From: Rosa chinensis
Lineage: Eukaryota > Streptophyta > Magnoliopsida > Rosales > Rosaceae
DNA length: 64,000 nt
Direction of reading: 5' to 3'
Assembly (NCBI RefSeq): GCF_002994745.2
Contig: NC_037094.1
Location: 3,394,001 to 3,458,000, forward strand
Position numbers and translations under genes: made by a program. Within the stretch, counting starts at the first letter, position 1. Every line of letters begins with the position of its first letter. Below, piece by piece: positions 1 through 12,737 of the stretch. The notes under the pieces are model-generated. The model made no database searches. It was given only the letters and a program-made list of their open reading frames with translations, and had not been told where the DNA came from.

Positions 1-2365
1 ATCAGGGGATACTGATTGTTGTGATTTGTAACTGCAAAAGATGTTCAATGCTAGATCTTTATTTTTATCAGAACTAAGTCCGTTTCAAGCTACAGAAAAT
101 CTATGATTATATACCGTACATTGCTCAGTTGAATTTTATTTTTGGGAAAGTCCTAGTGTGCAGAGTTCTGCAGTTGAGCTGCACCAAGGCCTTGAACTTG
201 GTTTGCCAATTGTTTAACATGCAACTGGTTTACGTTTTTGGATGTGTGAATCATGTGCTTAATATTTTCATGGGGCAATGACTATGTTAGCCACATGAAT
301 TTGATACGAGTCTGTTAGCAGCATGTGAAGCAAAGCAATTTTCTTTAAGAAAACCCTGATTCCTTCGGTTTTTCAGGGTATTACAAGTTGATCATTTCTC
401 TCTGCATTAAAATACAGCTCCGTATTTCTCATTGACTGAAACAAAGTTTGAAGTAACTTCCTCATATAAAATACAGTTTAGATATGCAAATCAGTGTTGT
501 TGTTCAGGTTTTGAAAAGCTAGCCTACTATGTTTATTCTGCCTCTGAAGTGGTTTCTCAGGCAGACAATGAAGGCTGTTCTGTAGAAAATAATGCTTAGA
601 AGTAGACATTGTTTTATATTTTTCTGATGTGGAATTTTGGCTTTCTGGTTTGATATCAATGGATTCTGCCTTCTTGAGTGCATTCCTACATGATATTATA
701 TATCTCTGTAATCACACGAGTAATGCTGAGAACAGTTACCTTTTGTGTAACAGTAATTTCGGTTGGCTCAGCTGTGAAGGTTGTGGATGTTCTCAATGAA
801 GAGTGGTCTTCAATTGATATTATACTTGCTGCAGTTGACCTCCCAATAGAATCAAGCATTGAGATGCTGAAGTGTATCATGCAAGATAGATATTTCAAAT
901 GTATTCCAGTGATCAGTAGGCAGCGTGCTACTTTTCTGTATTAAGGATGGAATATATTCCATCAGAACTCAGTTCCTCATATTTCATTTATGCATTGCAC
1001 ATAATCACATATGGTGGATATGATTGTAAACCACCGCGTCACACTTTACTTGTTCTTCTTGCAGTGCTGTCAACAAACCATGAGTCCTCTTTTCTTCTCA
1101 ATTTCTTAAGATTGGGGGCAACTGATTACCTGGTCAAGCCATTATGCATCGATGAGATCTGAACTTGTGGATGCACTGCTGGAGGCAGCCTAAGGTAGGG
1201 TGTCTTTCACCAAATTTGATGTTCATGGATACATATGTATGTAGCTTTTGCAGGGTGCATCACAATTTGTGACTAGTCATATTCCGGCATCCTACCAGAG
1301 ATCAGAGTACTCTTGTTTCAGTTGTAAAAAGCTCTTTTACTTGATCTAGCTACAATACTTTGCAGAATCTCATCTTATCTGCGTAACTGTATGATCCAGA
1401 TTGTGCTCAAATCTTTGAAATGTGACCAACTAAGCCTCCTGCTTTATCCTACAGTACTCAGTTGCGTGTTTCATTCTTTTCCTCTCTTGTAGGAACTTGA
1501 CCGGTTGCCACAGAACAACTTCCAAACTTCGAGTGATGACAGCAGCAATATCTTCGTCTATAATGACACAGACGAAGAATTCCTAGAGAATACGATGCAA
1601 ACATTGTGTATATCAAAAAAGCACTAGCAAGATTAGCAGAAATTTATATTGCAAATACACTGTAGCATGTATGTGAAGTTTTAATCAAGTCGTTCTCTGA
1701 AAAAATGATTGTGTGCTCCATCAATGAAATCAAAGGTCATCCCAGGTCTGATGTTGCTGTACAAATTGTGATACCTTTATCATCAGCCACTTAACTATTG
1801 ATGTAGTGTTATTTCTCTCCACAATATTCCGAGAGTGAGATCTTATGTTCATGTCATCCAAATGGTCATCTTCGCTCGAAAATGAGGGGAACTCAACAAG
1901 GAACCCGTCTCGGGCCTCCAATTTTAAGCACTTACATAAGTAACTTTTGAGCCAAGAAAGAATTGGATGATACAAAACTCTGAATCATAAGGCCCCAAAT
2001 TCTTTAAGTTAAACCCATCACCCAAAATCCAAGGAAAGGGAACATTGTCTGATTCCATGCCTTTTTCTGATTCTAAAATGTACCCCTAGCAGCCTAACTC
2101 TGGTAGACAGAGCAAAACTGGGGATACTGATTCACAGGTAACTTTTTGTTCACCTGTCTTCTTCCCATTAATTTTTCCTGTTCTTATTTTCTATTTTATT
2201 TTTCTGTAGTTTGTTTCAGGTACTTAATAATTAATAACCATTTTACATCTTTGCTAGGTTTGGGGTTTATTCAAAACTATTGTAGTATTTCCTGACTAAG
2301 TTAAAGAATTGATCATTGTGGTATTTTAGGCATTAGGGTTAATATACATGGAACATAAGAACATA
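1..2365 (+). repeat. Segmental duplication, copy A
   Basis: This stretch matches 6028-9165 in direct orientation almost base for base. It begins in the 3' flank of a NEN gene: the first bases match the sequence just downstream of the NEN stop codon at 5929. It then runs through the TOC1-like exons to about 2365, where similarity stops. Relative to copy B it lacks about 690 bp (6370-7062 in B), with the junction near 375. Because the homology starts at base 1, another NEN copy or its remnant probably lies just outside the window; that is inference. Confidence 0.9.
754..1627 (+). pseudogene. TOC1-like receiver-only gene, broken copy A
   Basis: Exon-equivalents lie at 754-915, 1065-1194 and 1493-1627 and align with exons 2-4 of the open copy at 6931-8355. 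The product would be the second half of a pseudo-receiver domain plus a short acidic tail. Exon 1 with the start codon was removed by the deletion near 375. Exon 3 has lost one base, which creates a TGA at 1160-1162 just after the conserved LVKPL motif. The last exon is still open to TAG at 1625-1627. The receiver-type lysine is kept here, whereas the open copy has arginine. It cannot make the full protein. Confidence 0.88.
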
Positions 2366-2371
2366 AGACTA

Positions 2372-2491
2372 TTCAAGTTCTTGACCCAGAGTTGGGGACT
2401 TGAACCAAGGATTGAGCACTATGGCTGCATGGTCGACCTATTAAGCCGTGCGGGTTTACTAAACGAAGCTCACATATTAAACTGCACTTAA
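2372..2491 (+). pseudogene. PPR protein C-terminal fragment
   Basis: One frame reads 39 codons to a TAA and contains the blocks EPRIEHYGCMVDLLSRAG and LLNEAH. These are typical of the E-motif region of PLS-class pentatricopeptide repeat proteins, which act in organelle RNA editing. Nothing upstream or downstream continues the protein, so this is a short dead fragment. It starts right after the end of the duplicated segment and may mark a rearrangement junction. Confidence 0.7.
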
Positions 2492-3035
2492 CACTTTATA
2501 TATCCTCTCTTCTTAATGGATACTGAATCTCCATGGCCGTCAGCATATTCATACATAAGAAAGTTATCTGATACATTAACATTTAAGTACATCAAATGTA
2601 GACTAATTCCATAAAATCGTAGACTAGCTCGAAATCAATTTAAACCATCAAAATGACCTAATGTATTAATTCAATAATACCTGCAGATACACCTATATAG
2701 CCGTCCATATCTTTTTTTCTTTTTTTTTCAAGAGTAGGTATATCATATTTTTCCAACAAATGCACTATACAACTGATATTTCTCCGATATATCCTAATAT
2801 TTGAGTGCTGATATATCTGTAATAGGCGATTTTTTACAACCTTGAACGAACCCCCCACACAATGACCCATAGGTAGATCAATTTTGTTGGACTTCCGCAA
2901 AGTATACGTGGAAGGTAGGATAAGCTTTCTTCCTAGTGAGGTTGTTTGAAGCTTTGGCTGCACACCAAGGCAAGGAATAAGGAATACGTTTGGGCCAGAA
3001 ACGGGCCTTTTCATGAGCCCAAAGCAAGCCTTTCC

Positions 3036-3043
3036 TATAAATA
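3036..3043 (+). promoter_or_regulatory. TATA box of the NEN gene
   Basis: The string TATAAATA lies about 66 bp upstream of the NEN start codon, in a short non-coding stretch (2492-3108) with no other recognisable gene. The position fits a plant core promoter with a short 5' leader. Confidence 0.6.
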
Positions 3044-3108
3044 TTCTATCCGCCTTGGCGGTAATCCTCGACACTATTTTCCCTCTTTTATCTCAGTATC
3101 TACCAATC

Positions 3109-5929
3109 ATGAGTCGGAGCGGCGAGGACCGGTTCGAGATCGCGTTCTTCGACGTGGAGACGACGGTGCCGACCCGACCCGGTCAGGGCTTCGCCTTATT
3201 GGAATTCGGATCCATCCTTGTTTGCCCCAGGAAGCTGATTGAGCTCGAGAGCTACTCCACTCTAATCCGACCCGCCGACCTCAATTCCATCAACTCCCTG
3301 TCCGTCCGCTGTAACGGCATTACCCGAGACGCCGTCATCGCCGCCCCGGGCTTCGATAAGATCGCCGATAGAGTTTTCGATATTCTCCATGGTTGGTTCC
3401 CATTTTCCTTCTTTACTCTTTGATGGTAGTTTGGCGTTTGCTGCATAGTTGCGTTTTTTGGGCTGGTTTTGTGTTTCGTTGCGAGGAAATTAAAGAAATG
3501 AATCGGTAACAGTAATCATTGAGTGACTGATTATGAATATGAAGAAAAATGAGCTGAATTGATTCAAGTAAGGTAATTATTTTATGTGCTTTTCGTTTCG
3601 GTGTTTGGTTGAGAAGAAATGGGGTGAAGTTTCTTTTCTTGAAGAGGAAGTTTTTGTTCTGTGTTGAATTTCTGTTTGGTTTGTAGATTGGCGAAAGGAA
3701 TTGGAATAGTAAAAGTAAAATAATGTTTCATCAGCTACTATGTTAACAGTAATCATTGATTGATTATGGACATAAGAAAAATGAGCTGAATTGATTGGAG
3801 TGAGGTGATTCTTTCTTTGCTTTCCCAATTCGGTGTTCGGTTGAGAAGAAATGGAGTGAAATTTCATTTCTTGAAGAGCAAGTTTTTGTTGTATGTTGAT
3901 TTTTTTTGTTTGGTTCGTAGATTGGCTAAAGGAATCAGAATAGTAAAACTGGTATAAGTTAATTTAAATTTCTAATGGTTGCTGTAAACTGTCTTGATGG
4001 ATTTTGTAATGGAAATTTTGAGATGCAGATTCTAAGGTGATATTGAATCTCGATTCTTTGAATTTTAATGAGATTTCGTTTTATGGTTGTGCAGGACGTA
4101 TATGGGCCGGTCATAATATATTGAGGTTTGATTGCCCCCGGATTCGGGAGGCTTTTGCAAATATTGGTCGACCTGCACCAGAACCCAAAGGTACAATTGA
4201 TTCTTTGGCTTTGTTGACTCAGCGATTTGGAAGGAGAGCTGGAAACATGAAGGTATATTTAACGTCATGTGATTGAATTCTTAAAATCAAAATCATTATA
4301 TTTGAGAGGGCAAAGTTGTAAAGTTTCTAGGTTTTATACATGATGATATGGTTTTCTGCAGATGGCCACTCTTGCAGCTTATTTTGGTCTTGGACAACAG
4401 ACACACAGGTATTTTTGGAAACCTACTTGGGTTTACGTTACTCTCTCTTGTGTTGCATTTGGTTTTCTTAAACACTAATGTTTTATTTAATGATTGTTCA
4501 GGAGTTTGGATGATGTTCGATTGAATCTTGAAGTACTCAAATATTGTGCTACAGTTTTATTCTTGGTAATAATCTAATACTGGAATTAGGCTAGAAAATA
4601 TTCAGTTTTTGATACAAAGGCGTTATTGTATACGTAGTTATGTTGAATTTTACATTTTAGGTCTATTATAAAATGATACAGTAGTTGAATGTCAGATGTA
4701 ATATTTTCACTTGTTATTGTGATGTTGAATGTATTTTAGAATCAAAACAATAGTTGCCTGATATCCTTACAATTGGGGTTTTACATACTATGGTTAAAGT
4801 CACTTCTAACATTAACTCTAATTTGATAAACTTGCAGGAGTCCAGCCTCCCGGACATATTAACAGAGAACAGCTGGGTTTCTCCAAATGCTACAACAAGA
4901 AGTCGAAGTGTTGGAAAGTCATCTCCTGAGGGGTCAAGCATGAACATAAATATTTCAAATCAAACAGGGGACAATCATCCAATAACATCTCTTAGGACTG
5001 AGACCACACAAGAAGTCTCTAATTTGCTTGAGACTGTCGAGTCCAGCACAAATCGACCAGAACCTTTTGACATGGGCCCACTTATCAACGAAGTGAAGAA
5101 TGAGTTATTAGATCAGCAAGACATCAACATGGTGGAAATACCTGCACAAGAGTCTCCCAACAGTTCTCTCAATGCTTCTGTGACCAACAACTGTAATGCC
5201 ACCATGGATTTTTTACAGCTCGATCAAGTTTTCATTCCTTATATCAGTGCTTCGCTTGTTCCATTGTATCGTGGGAGTCAAAGGATAAAGTTATTACACA
5301 AAGATGTCACTTTGCAGCTTTGCTGCAGTCATATGAAATTGCGTTTTGGAATCAATACGAAGTTTTTTGATCATGCTGGCCGACCACGACTGAATATTGT
5401 CTTTGATGCACCACCAAAATTATGTGAAGTTCTTGATGCATGCGATGGCCTTGCAAAGAAGTTGTCTTTGGACTCTGGAAGTAGCTCTGAATGGAGGCCT
5501 GTTGTGATCCGCAAACAGGGCTTCTACAACTACGCTACTGTGAGATTGCAGTAAGTTCTACTCTTATTATTTTGTATTTCTCCACTCTAATAAGAAAAAG
5601 CATCACTCATACAAGTTTTGAAATTTAGAGCAAATGAAGCATCGGTGATGTGTAAAGATTCATGTAGTCTTTGTTTTTTTATTTGTTACTACAGCATACA
5701 AACTGCAGTATGCGGAGACATTGCAATCTACGCCACAGAGATATATCAAAGAGACCCCTCTGGCACCGAGCAAGGGCTAGTCTTCTCTAAATTTGATGCT
5801 TCAGAACTTGGTGCCTTGTTCACCCGAGGGATGTTTATGGATGTGTTCTTCTCTTTGGATCCATATGACTATCAGCAGAGTGCAGGCATTCGGTTGGTGG
5901 CAAAGAAACTGATTATTCATTCCAATTGA
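3109..5929 (+). CDS. NEN1: NEN1-like DEDDh 3'-5' exonuclease
   Basis: Six exons join in frame: 3109-3391, 4095-4252, 4362-4408, 4502-4565, 4838-5550 and 5695-5929. All junctions are GT-AG, giving 499 aa, the usual size of plant NEN proteins. The N-terminal exonuclease domain (about residues 10-180) shows the DEDDh residues: D15 and E17 in FFDVET, D107 in GHNILRFD, and H162 with D167 in HRSLDDV. The C-terminal part (about 240-499) is the conserved NEN-specific region. In Arabidopsis the family acts under NAC45/86 in breakdown of the nucleus in phloem sieve elements; NEN4 is the best-studied member. The start is the first ATG after a TATA box. Nothing is broken. Intron 1 holds an internal duplication. 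Which NEN orthologue this is cannot be decided here. Confidence 0.9.
3507..3980 (+). repeat. Tandem duplication inside NEN intron 1
   Basis: Two diverged units of about 237 bp lie head to tail. Both begin near TAACAGTAATCATTGA (3507 and 3744) and share AAAAATGAGCTGAATTGATT and GAGAAGAAATGG blocks. The unit explains the long first intron. Confidence 0.8.
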
Positions 5930-6027
5930 TTGATGAAATATGTATGTCTAATTTATTTAGGGAGCCAATGGCTATGTAAAGTTCAACCAGATAGATTGAC
6001 TTGCAGGATAGCTTTCAAAATTTGGAA

Positions 6028-9000
6028 TCAGGGGATACTGATGTTGTGATTTGTAACTGCAAAAGATGTTCAATGCTAGATCTTTATTTTTATCAGAACT
6101 AGGTCCGTTTCAAGCTACAGAAAATCTATGATCATATACCGTACATTGCTCAGTTGAATTTTATTTTCGGGAAAGTCTTAGTGTGCAGAGCTCTGCAGTT
6201 GAGCTTCACCAAGGCCTTGAACTTGTTTTGCCGATTTTTTGACATGCAACTGGTTTACGTTTTTCGACGTGTGCTTAATATTTTCATGGGGCAAATGACT
6301 GCTAGCCACATGAATGTGATACTAGTCTGTTAGCAGCATGTGAAGCAAAGCAATGATTCCTTCGGTTTTTTGGATGAATCACCATGTGCTTGTCATATCC
6401 ATTTGGTAAAGGATGTGATAGACACATTTAAAACGTGATGCTAAATTCTTGTGAATGGGTAAGGCTTCCATCTTGTGCATTTCTGCTCTACTGATTTCTG
6501 GCAATATCCAGGTGGAGCCTGTAATTTAATCAGTTCATCGGTAGGTAGCTCTATCTCCTTAAATAAGCTTGAGTTGATAATCAATTAAGAGCAAATATGG
6601 AAAAGAAGTTTAATGGTGGTCCGAAAGAAGTTATTAGGAAGATCATATGGTGAGCCTTAACAGAACTTTAAGGAATTGTGAGGTTTAGCTGCACTGCGTG
6701 TGAAAAATGAGGTGCAGTTAGGTTGAGGCTTGGACATATGCATGTGTTCAGTTTATCCTGGCCTTGTATATAAACATGTGTGTATTTTGAAAAGCATGCC
6801 TAAATATTTGGTATACCAAACTGTTGGTTGGCTAGTATATATGCTTCATGGGACTTGCATGCATTTTGCATCCTTAATCTTAATCTTGTACGTGTGAGTA
6901 AAATTTATTTTCTAAGAGAAGTGCAAGCAGATGACAAGCCAAGTTAACAGCCAGAACAATGGAACTTCCATTGATCGTAGTCAAGTAAAAATTTTGTTGT
7001 GTGACCGCAACGCTGAGAGTTGTGAAGAGGTTTCGACCCTACTGACAGCATGCTGTTATCAGGGTATTACAAGTTGATCATTTCTCTCTGCATTAAAATA
7101 CAGCTCTGTATTTCTCATTGACTGAAACAAAGTTTGAAGTGACTTCCTCGTATAAAATACAGTTTAGATATGCAAATCAGTATTGTTGTTCGGGTTTTGA
7201 AAAGCTAGCCTACTATGATTATTCTGCCTTTGAAGTGGTTTCTCAGGCAGACAATGAAGGCTGTTCTGTAGAAAATATTTTGCAAGATTTTTAGAAGTAG
7301 ACATGTCTTATATTTTTCTGATGTGGAATTTTGGCTTTCTGGTTTGATATCAATGGCTTGATTGGCTTCTGCCTTCTTGAGTGCATTCATACATGATATT
7401 ATATTATTATATGTCTCTGTAATCACACGAGTAATGCTGAGAACAGTTACTTTTGTGTAACAGTAATTTCGGTTGGCTCAGCTGTGAAGGTTGTGGATGC
7501 TCTCAATGAAGAGTGGTCTTCAATTGATATTATACTTGCTGCAGTTGACCTCCCAATAGAATCAAGCATTGAGATGCTGAAGTATATCATGCAAGATAGA
7601 CATTTCAAATGTATTCCAGTGATCAGTAAGCAGCGTACTACTTTTCTGTATTAAGGATGGAATATATTCCATCATAACTCAGTTCCTCATATTTCTGGTA
7701 TTCGAAAAACAAATTTATGCATTGCACATAATCACATATGGTGGATATGATTGTAAACCACTGCATCACACTTTACTTGTTGTTCTTGCAGTGCTGTCAA
7801 CAAACCATGAGTCCTCTTTTCTTCTCAATTTCTTAAGATTGGGGGCAACTGATTACCTGGTCAGGCCATTATGCATCGATGAGATACTGAACTTGTGGAT
7901 GCACTGCTGGAGGCAGCCTAAGGTAGGGTATCTTTCACCAAATTTGACGTTCATGGATACATATGTATGTAGCTTGTGCAGGGTGCATCACAATTTGTGA
8001 CTAGTTATATTCCGGCATCCTACCAGAGATCAAAGTACTCTTGTTTCAGTTGTAAAAAGCTCTTTTACTTGATCTAGCTACAATACTTTGCAGAATCTCA
8101 TCTTATCTGCGTAACTGTATGATCCAGATTGTGCTCAAATCTTTGAAATGTGACCAACTAAGCCTCCTGCTTTATCCTACAGTACTCAGTTGCGTGTTTC
8201 ATTCTTTTCCTCTCTTGTAGGAACTTGACTGGTTGCCACAGAACAATTTGCAAATTTCAAGTGAAGACAGCAGCAATATCTTCGTCTATAATGACACAGA
8301 TGAAGAGTTCCTAGAGAATACGATGCAAACGTTGTGTGTATCAAAAAGGAACTAGCAAGATTAGCGGAAATTTATATTGCAAATACACGATAGCATATAT
8401 GTGAAGTTTTAATCAAGTTGTTCTCTGAAAAAATGAGTGTGTGCTCCATCAATGAAATCAAAGGCCATCTCAGGTCCAATGTTGCTATATAAATTGTGAT
8501 ACCTTTATCCTCCCCCACTTAGTTATTGATGTAGTGTTATTTCTCTCCACAATATTCCGAGAGTGAGATCTTATGGTCAAGTCATCCAAATGGTCATTCA
8601 GGCTTGAAAATGAGCGAATTCCACGAGGAACCCGTCTCGGGCCTCCAATTTTAAACACTTGTATAAGTAACTTTTGAGCCCAAACAGAACTGGCTGATAC
8701 AAAACTCTGAATGAAAGCTTCACCTAAACTAGCCAAATCATAAGGCCCCAAATTCTTTAAGTTAAATCCATTAAGCAAAATCTAAGAAAAAGGAACATAC
8801 ATCTAATGGAAGCCAATTTCTTCTTTTGATTCCATACCTTTTTCTGATTCTAAAATGAACCACCAACTCTGGTAGACAAAAAAATGAACCCCTAACTCTG
8901 GTAGACAGTGCTAAACTGGGGATACTGATTACACAGATAACTTTTTGTTCATCTCTCGTCTTCCCATTAATATTTCCTGTTCTTCTTTTCTACTTTATTT

Positions 9001-9165
9001 TTCTGTAGTTTGTTTCAGCTACTTAATAATTAATGCTCATTTTACATCTTTGTTAGGTTTAGGGTTTATTCAAAAGTATTCCAATATTTCCTGACCAAGT
9101 TAAAGAATTGATCATTGTGGTATCTCAGGCGTTAGGATTAATATGCATAGAAAATAAGAACAATC
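6028..9165 (+). repeat. Segmental duplication, copy B
   Basis: This direct repeat of 1-2365 starts about 100 bp after the NEN stop codon. It is the more complete copy: it keeps the roughly 690 bp, including TOC1-like exon 1, that copy A has lost. The part after the TOC1-like gene (8356-9165) holds no recognisable gene. Similarity to copy A fades near 9165. Confidence 0.9.
6931..8355 (+). CDS. Receiver-only TOC1-like protein (copy B, open)
   Basis: Four exons, 6931-7063, 7464-7625, 7792-7922 and 8221-8355, join through GT-AG introns into an open frame of 186 aa. Exon 2 is the same length as in TOC1 and the intron phases (1, 1, 0) are identical, so it derives from TOC1 at 12738. Residues 17-142 are a diverged pseudo-receiver. 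It starts VKILLCDRN, has A71 where TOC1 has E84 and true receivers have Asp, and has R123 in place of the conserved lysine. Exon 4 does not match TOC1; it gives a 44-residue acidic tail (SSNIFVYNDTDEEFLENT) and stops. There is no CCT domain. By family analogy the receiver mediates dimerisation with other PRRs, so a dominant-negative role is possible but untested. Expression is unknown. Confidence 0.7.
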
Positions 9166-9649
9166 AGTGTAAAACAGACTTCAATGGCCGAGGATTGAAT
9201 TTGGTATCAAGCACAATAGTATCTGGGACTTTCACTTCAACTCTGTCCTGGAAACTATAGTATTGTAGTACGTACTAAATATTCATTTCAGTGTGCTATA
9301 ATAATCACTTCCAAATTGTGAGGTAAAGTCTTTTCTGTCTTGAATATAAACATGATCCATGTGCAGGCCAAACTTTTGGTTGGCCAAGTAGACAGAAACT
9401 TTTGGTAGACCAAACTTTTGGTTGGCTACTGAATTGATTTCTTTGTGGATGTACATCTTTATGTTAGCATTGTGTTTTGTTGATTTGGAATGGAGGGAGG
9501 TAAGTAGTGATCGACATGAATGACAATGGCAGACAAGTTGATTAGCCCCTTTGCATTGTTCGAATTACAGACTATGGGATATATAGGTGCACGAATACCA
9601 TATTCTTACCTATCTCTAGTGCTAGATGCATGCTTTCTCTAGTTGCAAC

Positions 9650-10810
9650 TTTCATCAGTTTGCCCAGATGTAGAGTTGTGGATGCTATGAATGCCGAGTG
9701 ACCGTTCTTTTTTTTATTCTTATTGGTGGCATTCAGAGCATCCACAACCTCTACTTCTGATTCACCATTTGTCACCGCACTTGGCCTTCCTATGGATGTG
9801 ACGAGGAAGATGTTGAAGCAGCATGTAATGCTGGAAAGACATTTCAGACTTATTACAGTAACCGGTATGCCCTCACTAAACTTTCCTTGTTGTTTTTTCT
9901 TTTTATTCTCCAAATCTCTGTGGTTGTGAGAAAATAAAAGAAAAAGAGGTAGAAAAGGTTGAAGGAGAATTGATCTATAAGATTCTAAATTTGGAACTTT
10001 CTTCACTACATACACAGTACATATGAAATTATATGCTTGGTATTCCATGTAAGCCACTATATCATACTAATGTTGGGAGTTGGGAAGAGGTTTCGACACT
10101 GTACTAGTTGCGACTTGCTGTTATTATCTGTGTAAAGTGTAAACCAATGTATTCTTAACTCTTCTGCATTTAATTCCAGTTCCCTTAACCGTACGATCGA
10201 CTGAAACACGGTCTGGGTTGATTTACTTATGTTAGAGATAATCCATCTCCTCCTCCAATCACGCCCAGAATCTCCTCCATTGAATAGCATGTTTACAGCT
10301 TCCTATGATTATGCATCAGTTTTGATACTGTTGTTAATGTAATATTATTGATTCATGTAACTGTCAATACTCACAGCTATATAATGTATAGAATGTAATA
10401 GCTTAGATTAATCAAGAAAATCAATTTCCACAACTTACTTTCTGTGTTGAATATGCAGTAATTTCAGTTATGTACCCTCAGCTGTGGAGGTTATGGATGC
10501 ATGCTCTCAATATTGAACGGGCCTGCCTTCGATTGATATAATAGCTGGCTGATCTTATCTGCATAATCTTTCAATTTACGATAGTACTCTTACAATATTG
10601 TGCTCAAATCTTTCCCAGTTTACGATACTTTAATGAAAGCTATATGATAGTCATCCGTGTTTGTTTCTTTCAGTAAAATCTTTTCATCTCAGATGACACA
10701 TGTGATCGAAGACTTGTTCCCAGAGGAGACAATGCCATGTTGCGTTCATCGTCAGAAAAGAAATAGCAACCTTAGCTGATATCTATGTTGCTAATAAAAT
10801 TAGGAAAACC
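9650..10810 (+). pseudogene. Decayed third TOC1-like copy
   Basis: Scattered pieces align with the receiver-only gene. An exon 1 end (GAAGAGGTTTCGACACTG) lies near 10090, an exon 2 start (CAGTAATTTCAGTTATG) near 10457, and an exon 4 plus 3' flank piece at about 10690-10800. Two exon 2 pieces at 9660-9690 and 9725-9750 face each other as a small inverted repeat, GTTGTGGATGCT against AGCATCCACAAC. They are followed by a direct exon 2 remnant (LPMDVTRKMLK) to about 9870. Stops and frameshifts are everywhere. It is older than copies A and B. Confidence 0.75.
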
Positions 10811-12737
10811 GGTGGATTTTGAAATCAAATTGTATCCTGTAAAATAAGCATTCCATCTGTGAAATCCTTCTCTCTAGCTAGTCTAGCTATCATTGTTATT
10901 GTACTCAAACTGGTTCTTCCAACATATACAAATGATTCATCCCTTTGACAAAATGGGCTACTAATTATTGTAAGAAACAACACAGCTGCCATCAATTTGT
11001 GGGAAAAATATGAACAGAAGATTGAATTCGGAGGAAAGCTAATGGTTTCGTTTAGTTTGCGGCCGGTGTGAAGCTATCAGAAATCAATTCCTTTGCCTTT
11101 ACTTGAATAATAAGAACCTACAACACTGCATCACTAACTCGATCTGAATTTATTAGTAACTTTAACATATAAAATCATATATGCATTAATAACGCAAGCT
11201 GATGAGCTGTAATTTGTTGATTATTATACTGTAGGAGGTCACATATTCAAATCTCATCAACACACCATGCGATGGATGAAGTAAAATTGTCGTAGCTTAT
11301 GAAAACATTATGCAGCAAAAATACTTATAAAGAAGCAATTACAAACCGAGCTTATAGCTAACGATCACACATAAAGCATTTTTTTTCATCGTTGACAATG
11401 ATCATTGAATCATGTTGAATTGTAATTCAGATACATGAGAAAAGCTAATTAAGGTAGCTAGGTCTTGATCATGTGGCTGTTTGGCAAGCCATTATGGAAC
11501 CCCTTGATCCAGCTCAGTTGCGACCTAATTCTAATTAAGCATGTTTTTGGTAAGCTTATATAAACTTGCGGCTGATGTTCTTGAGTTCTCAATACGTATC
11601 ATGTGCTTACAATGTCGTCCATGCTCTAATTCTGGTAAAGGATGTGATTGACACTAAAATACGATCTGCAGCTATGCGATGGCACTGTAAACCAAACTAA
11701 TCGCAATTGATTGACTCAAATATAGTTTGAGATACTAGCATATTTTGAACATGTAATTATCTTACAAAAATAGAAGTAATATGTGTCACGTAAATGAAAC
11801 GATAACATTCTCTAAAAGTCGTATATTATTCTTGTTGATCAACGAATTTCAAGAAAAAACTATTATTATTACATCCAGTAATCCCATCGTATATTTAATT
11901 CTGTGAAGATATATTTTTGTAAATGAAATAAGTGTTTCTTCAACACAGCCGCATCTCTATTTAAAGACGATTAAGTTTCATGGTTTTTTGTTCCGTTTTC
12001 AAGTCTATTTGAACTTAAGAAACGGAATACATTTCTTTTAGTGTGGGGGGGGGGGGCAAAAGATTAGTTAATCATAAATTAGAGCCTAACGATCCAATTC
12101 GTTAATTTCTGTTCTTTTTTGGTCCTATATGCGTATGTCAATCTCGATTGAAATATACCAAACAATCCTAACCTCACCTCCACTTTTGCACTTTTCTTCA
12201 TTCCTTGTCCCTCACCGGTCCACGTCCCCCACTCTTCCTAACCTGCGCCTCGCTACTCTCACCCGCGCACGTTAGCACCAGATATATATTTAATAATTAT
12301 CCCTTCTATAAATTAGATAAACCTTCTGCCAATTAAATCCATGGATTACACTATTACAATGATATAATTGGCTTCCTCATTTCTGCTAACGTGCGCCGCT
12401 GGCCGGTGATCTAAACCTTCACCCCCTCCCTCCTCCCGCGCTATCCCAGCCGTTGGATCAACCGCCCCAAGTCTTCTTGATCATCTTCCTCTTCTTCTTC
12501 TTCTTCTTCTTCAGTAGTAGTGGTTCTCTCTCTCTCTCTCTGCTCTGCTCCGCTGAGCTCCCGCATGAAGTGTGGCGATGATGACGTGGCGGAGGTGGTT
12601 GCTCGCTCGCTATTGCGGTGTGTGAATGTTCGGACCGGGTTCGACTGAAACCCTAAACCTAATTGTGAATTTGATCTGAGGAGGTTTATAGTCATGGAGG
12701 TTTTATAGTATTTGCTTGGTTTTGGGGGGTTTTGGAT
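10811..12737 (+). other. TOC1 upstream region and 5' leader
   Basis: No gene is seen. The stretch is AT-rich with a G tract at about 12046-12056. A pyrimidine-rich part at 12480-12545 (CTT and CT repeats) probably lies in the TOC1 5' leader. I noticed no exact evening element (AAAATATCT). AGATATAT-like strings near 11907 and 12281 are only partial matches. Confidence 0.5.

Noticed and set aside
10811..12737. Evening element in the TOC1 promoter
   Set aside because: Only imperfect AGATATAT-type strings were noticed; no exact AAAATATCT on either strand by eye.
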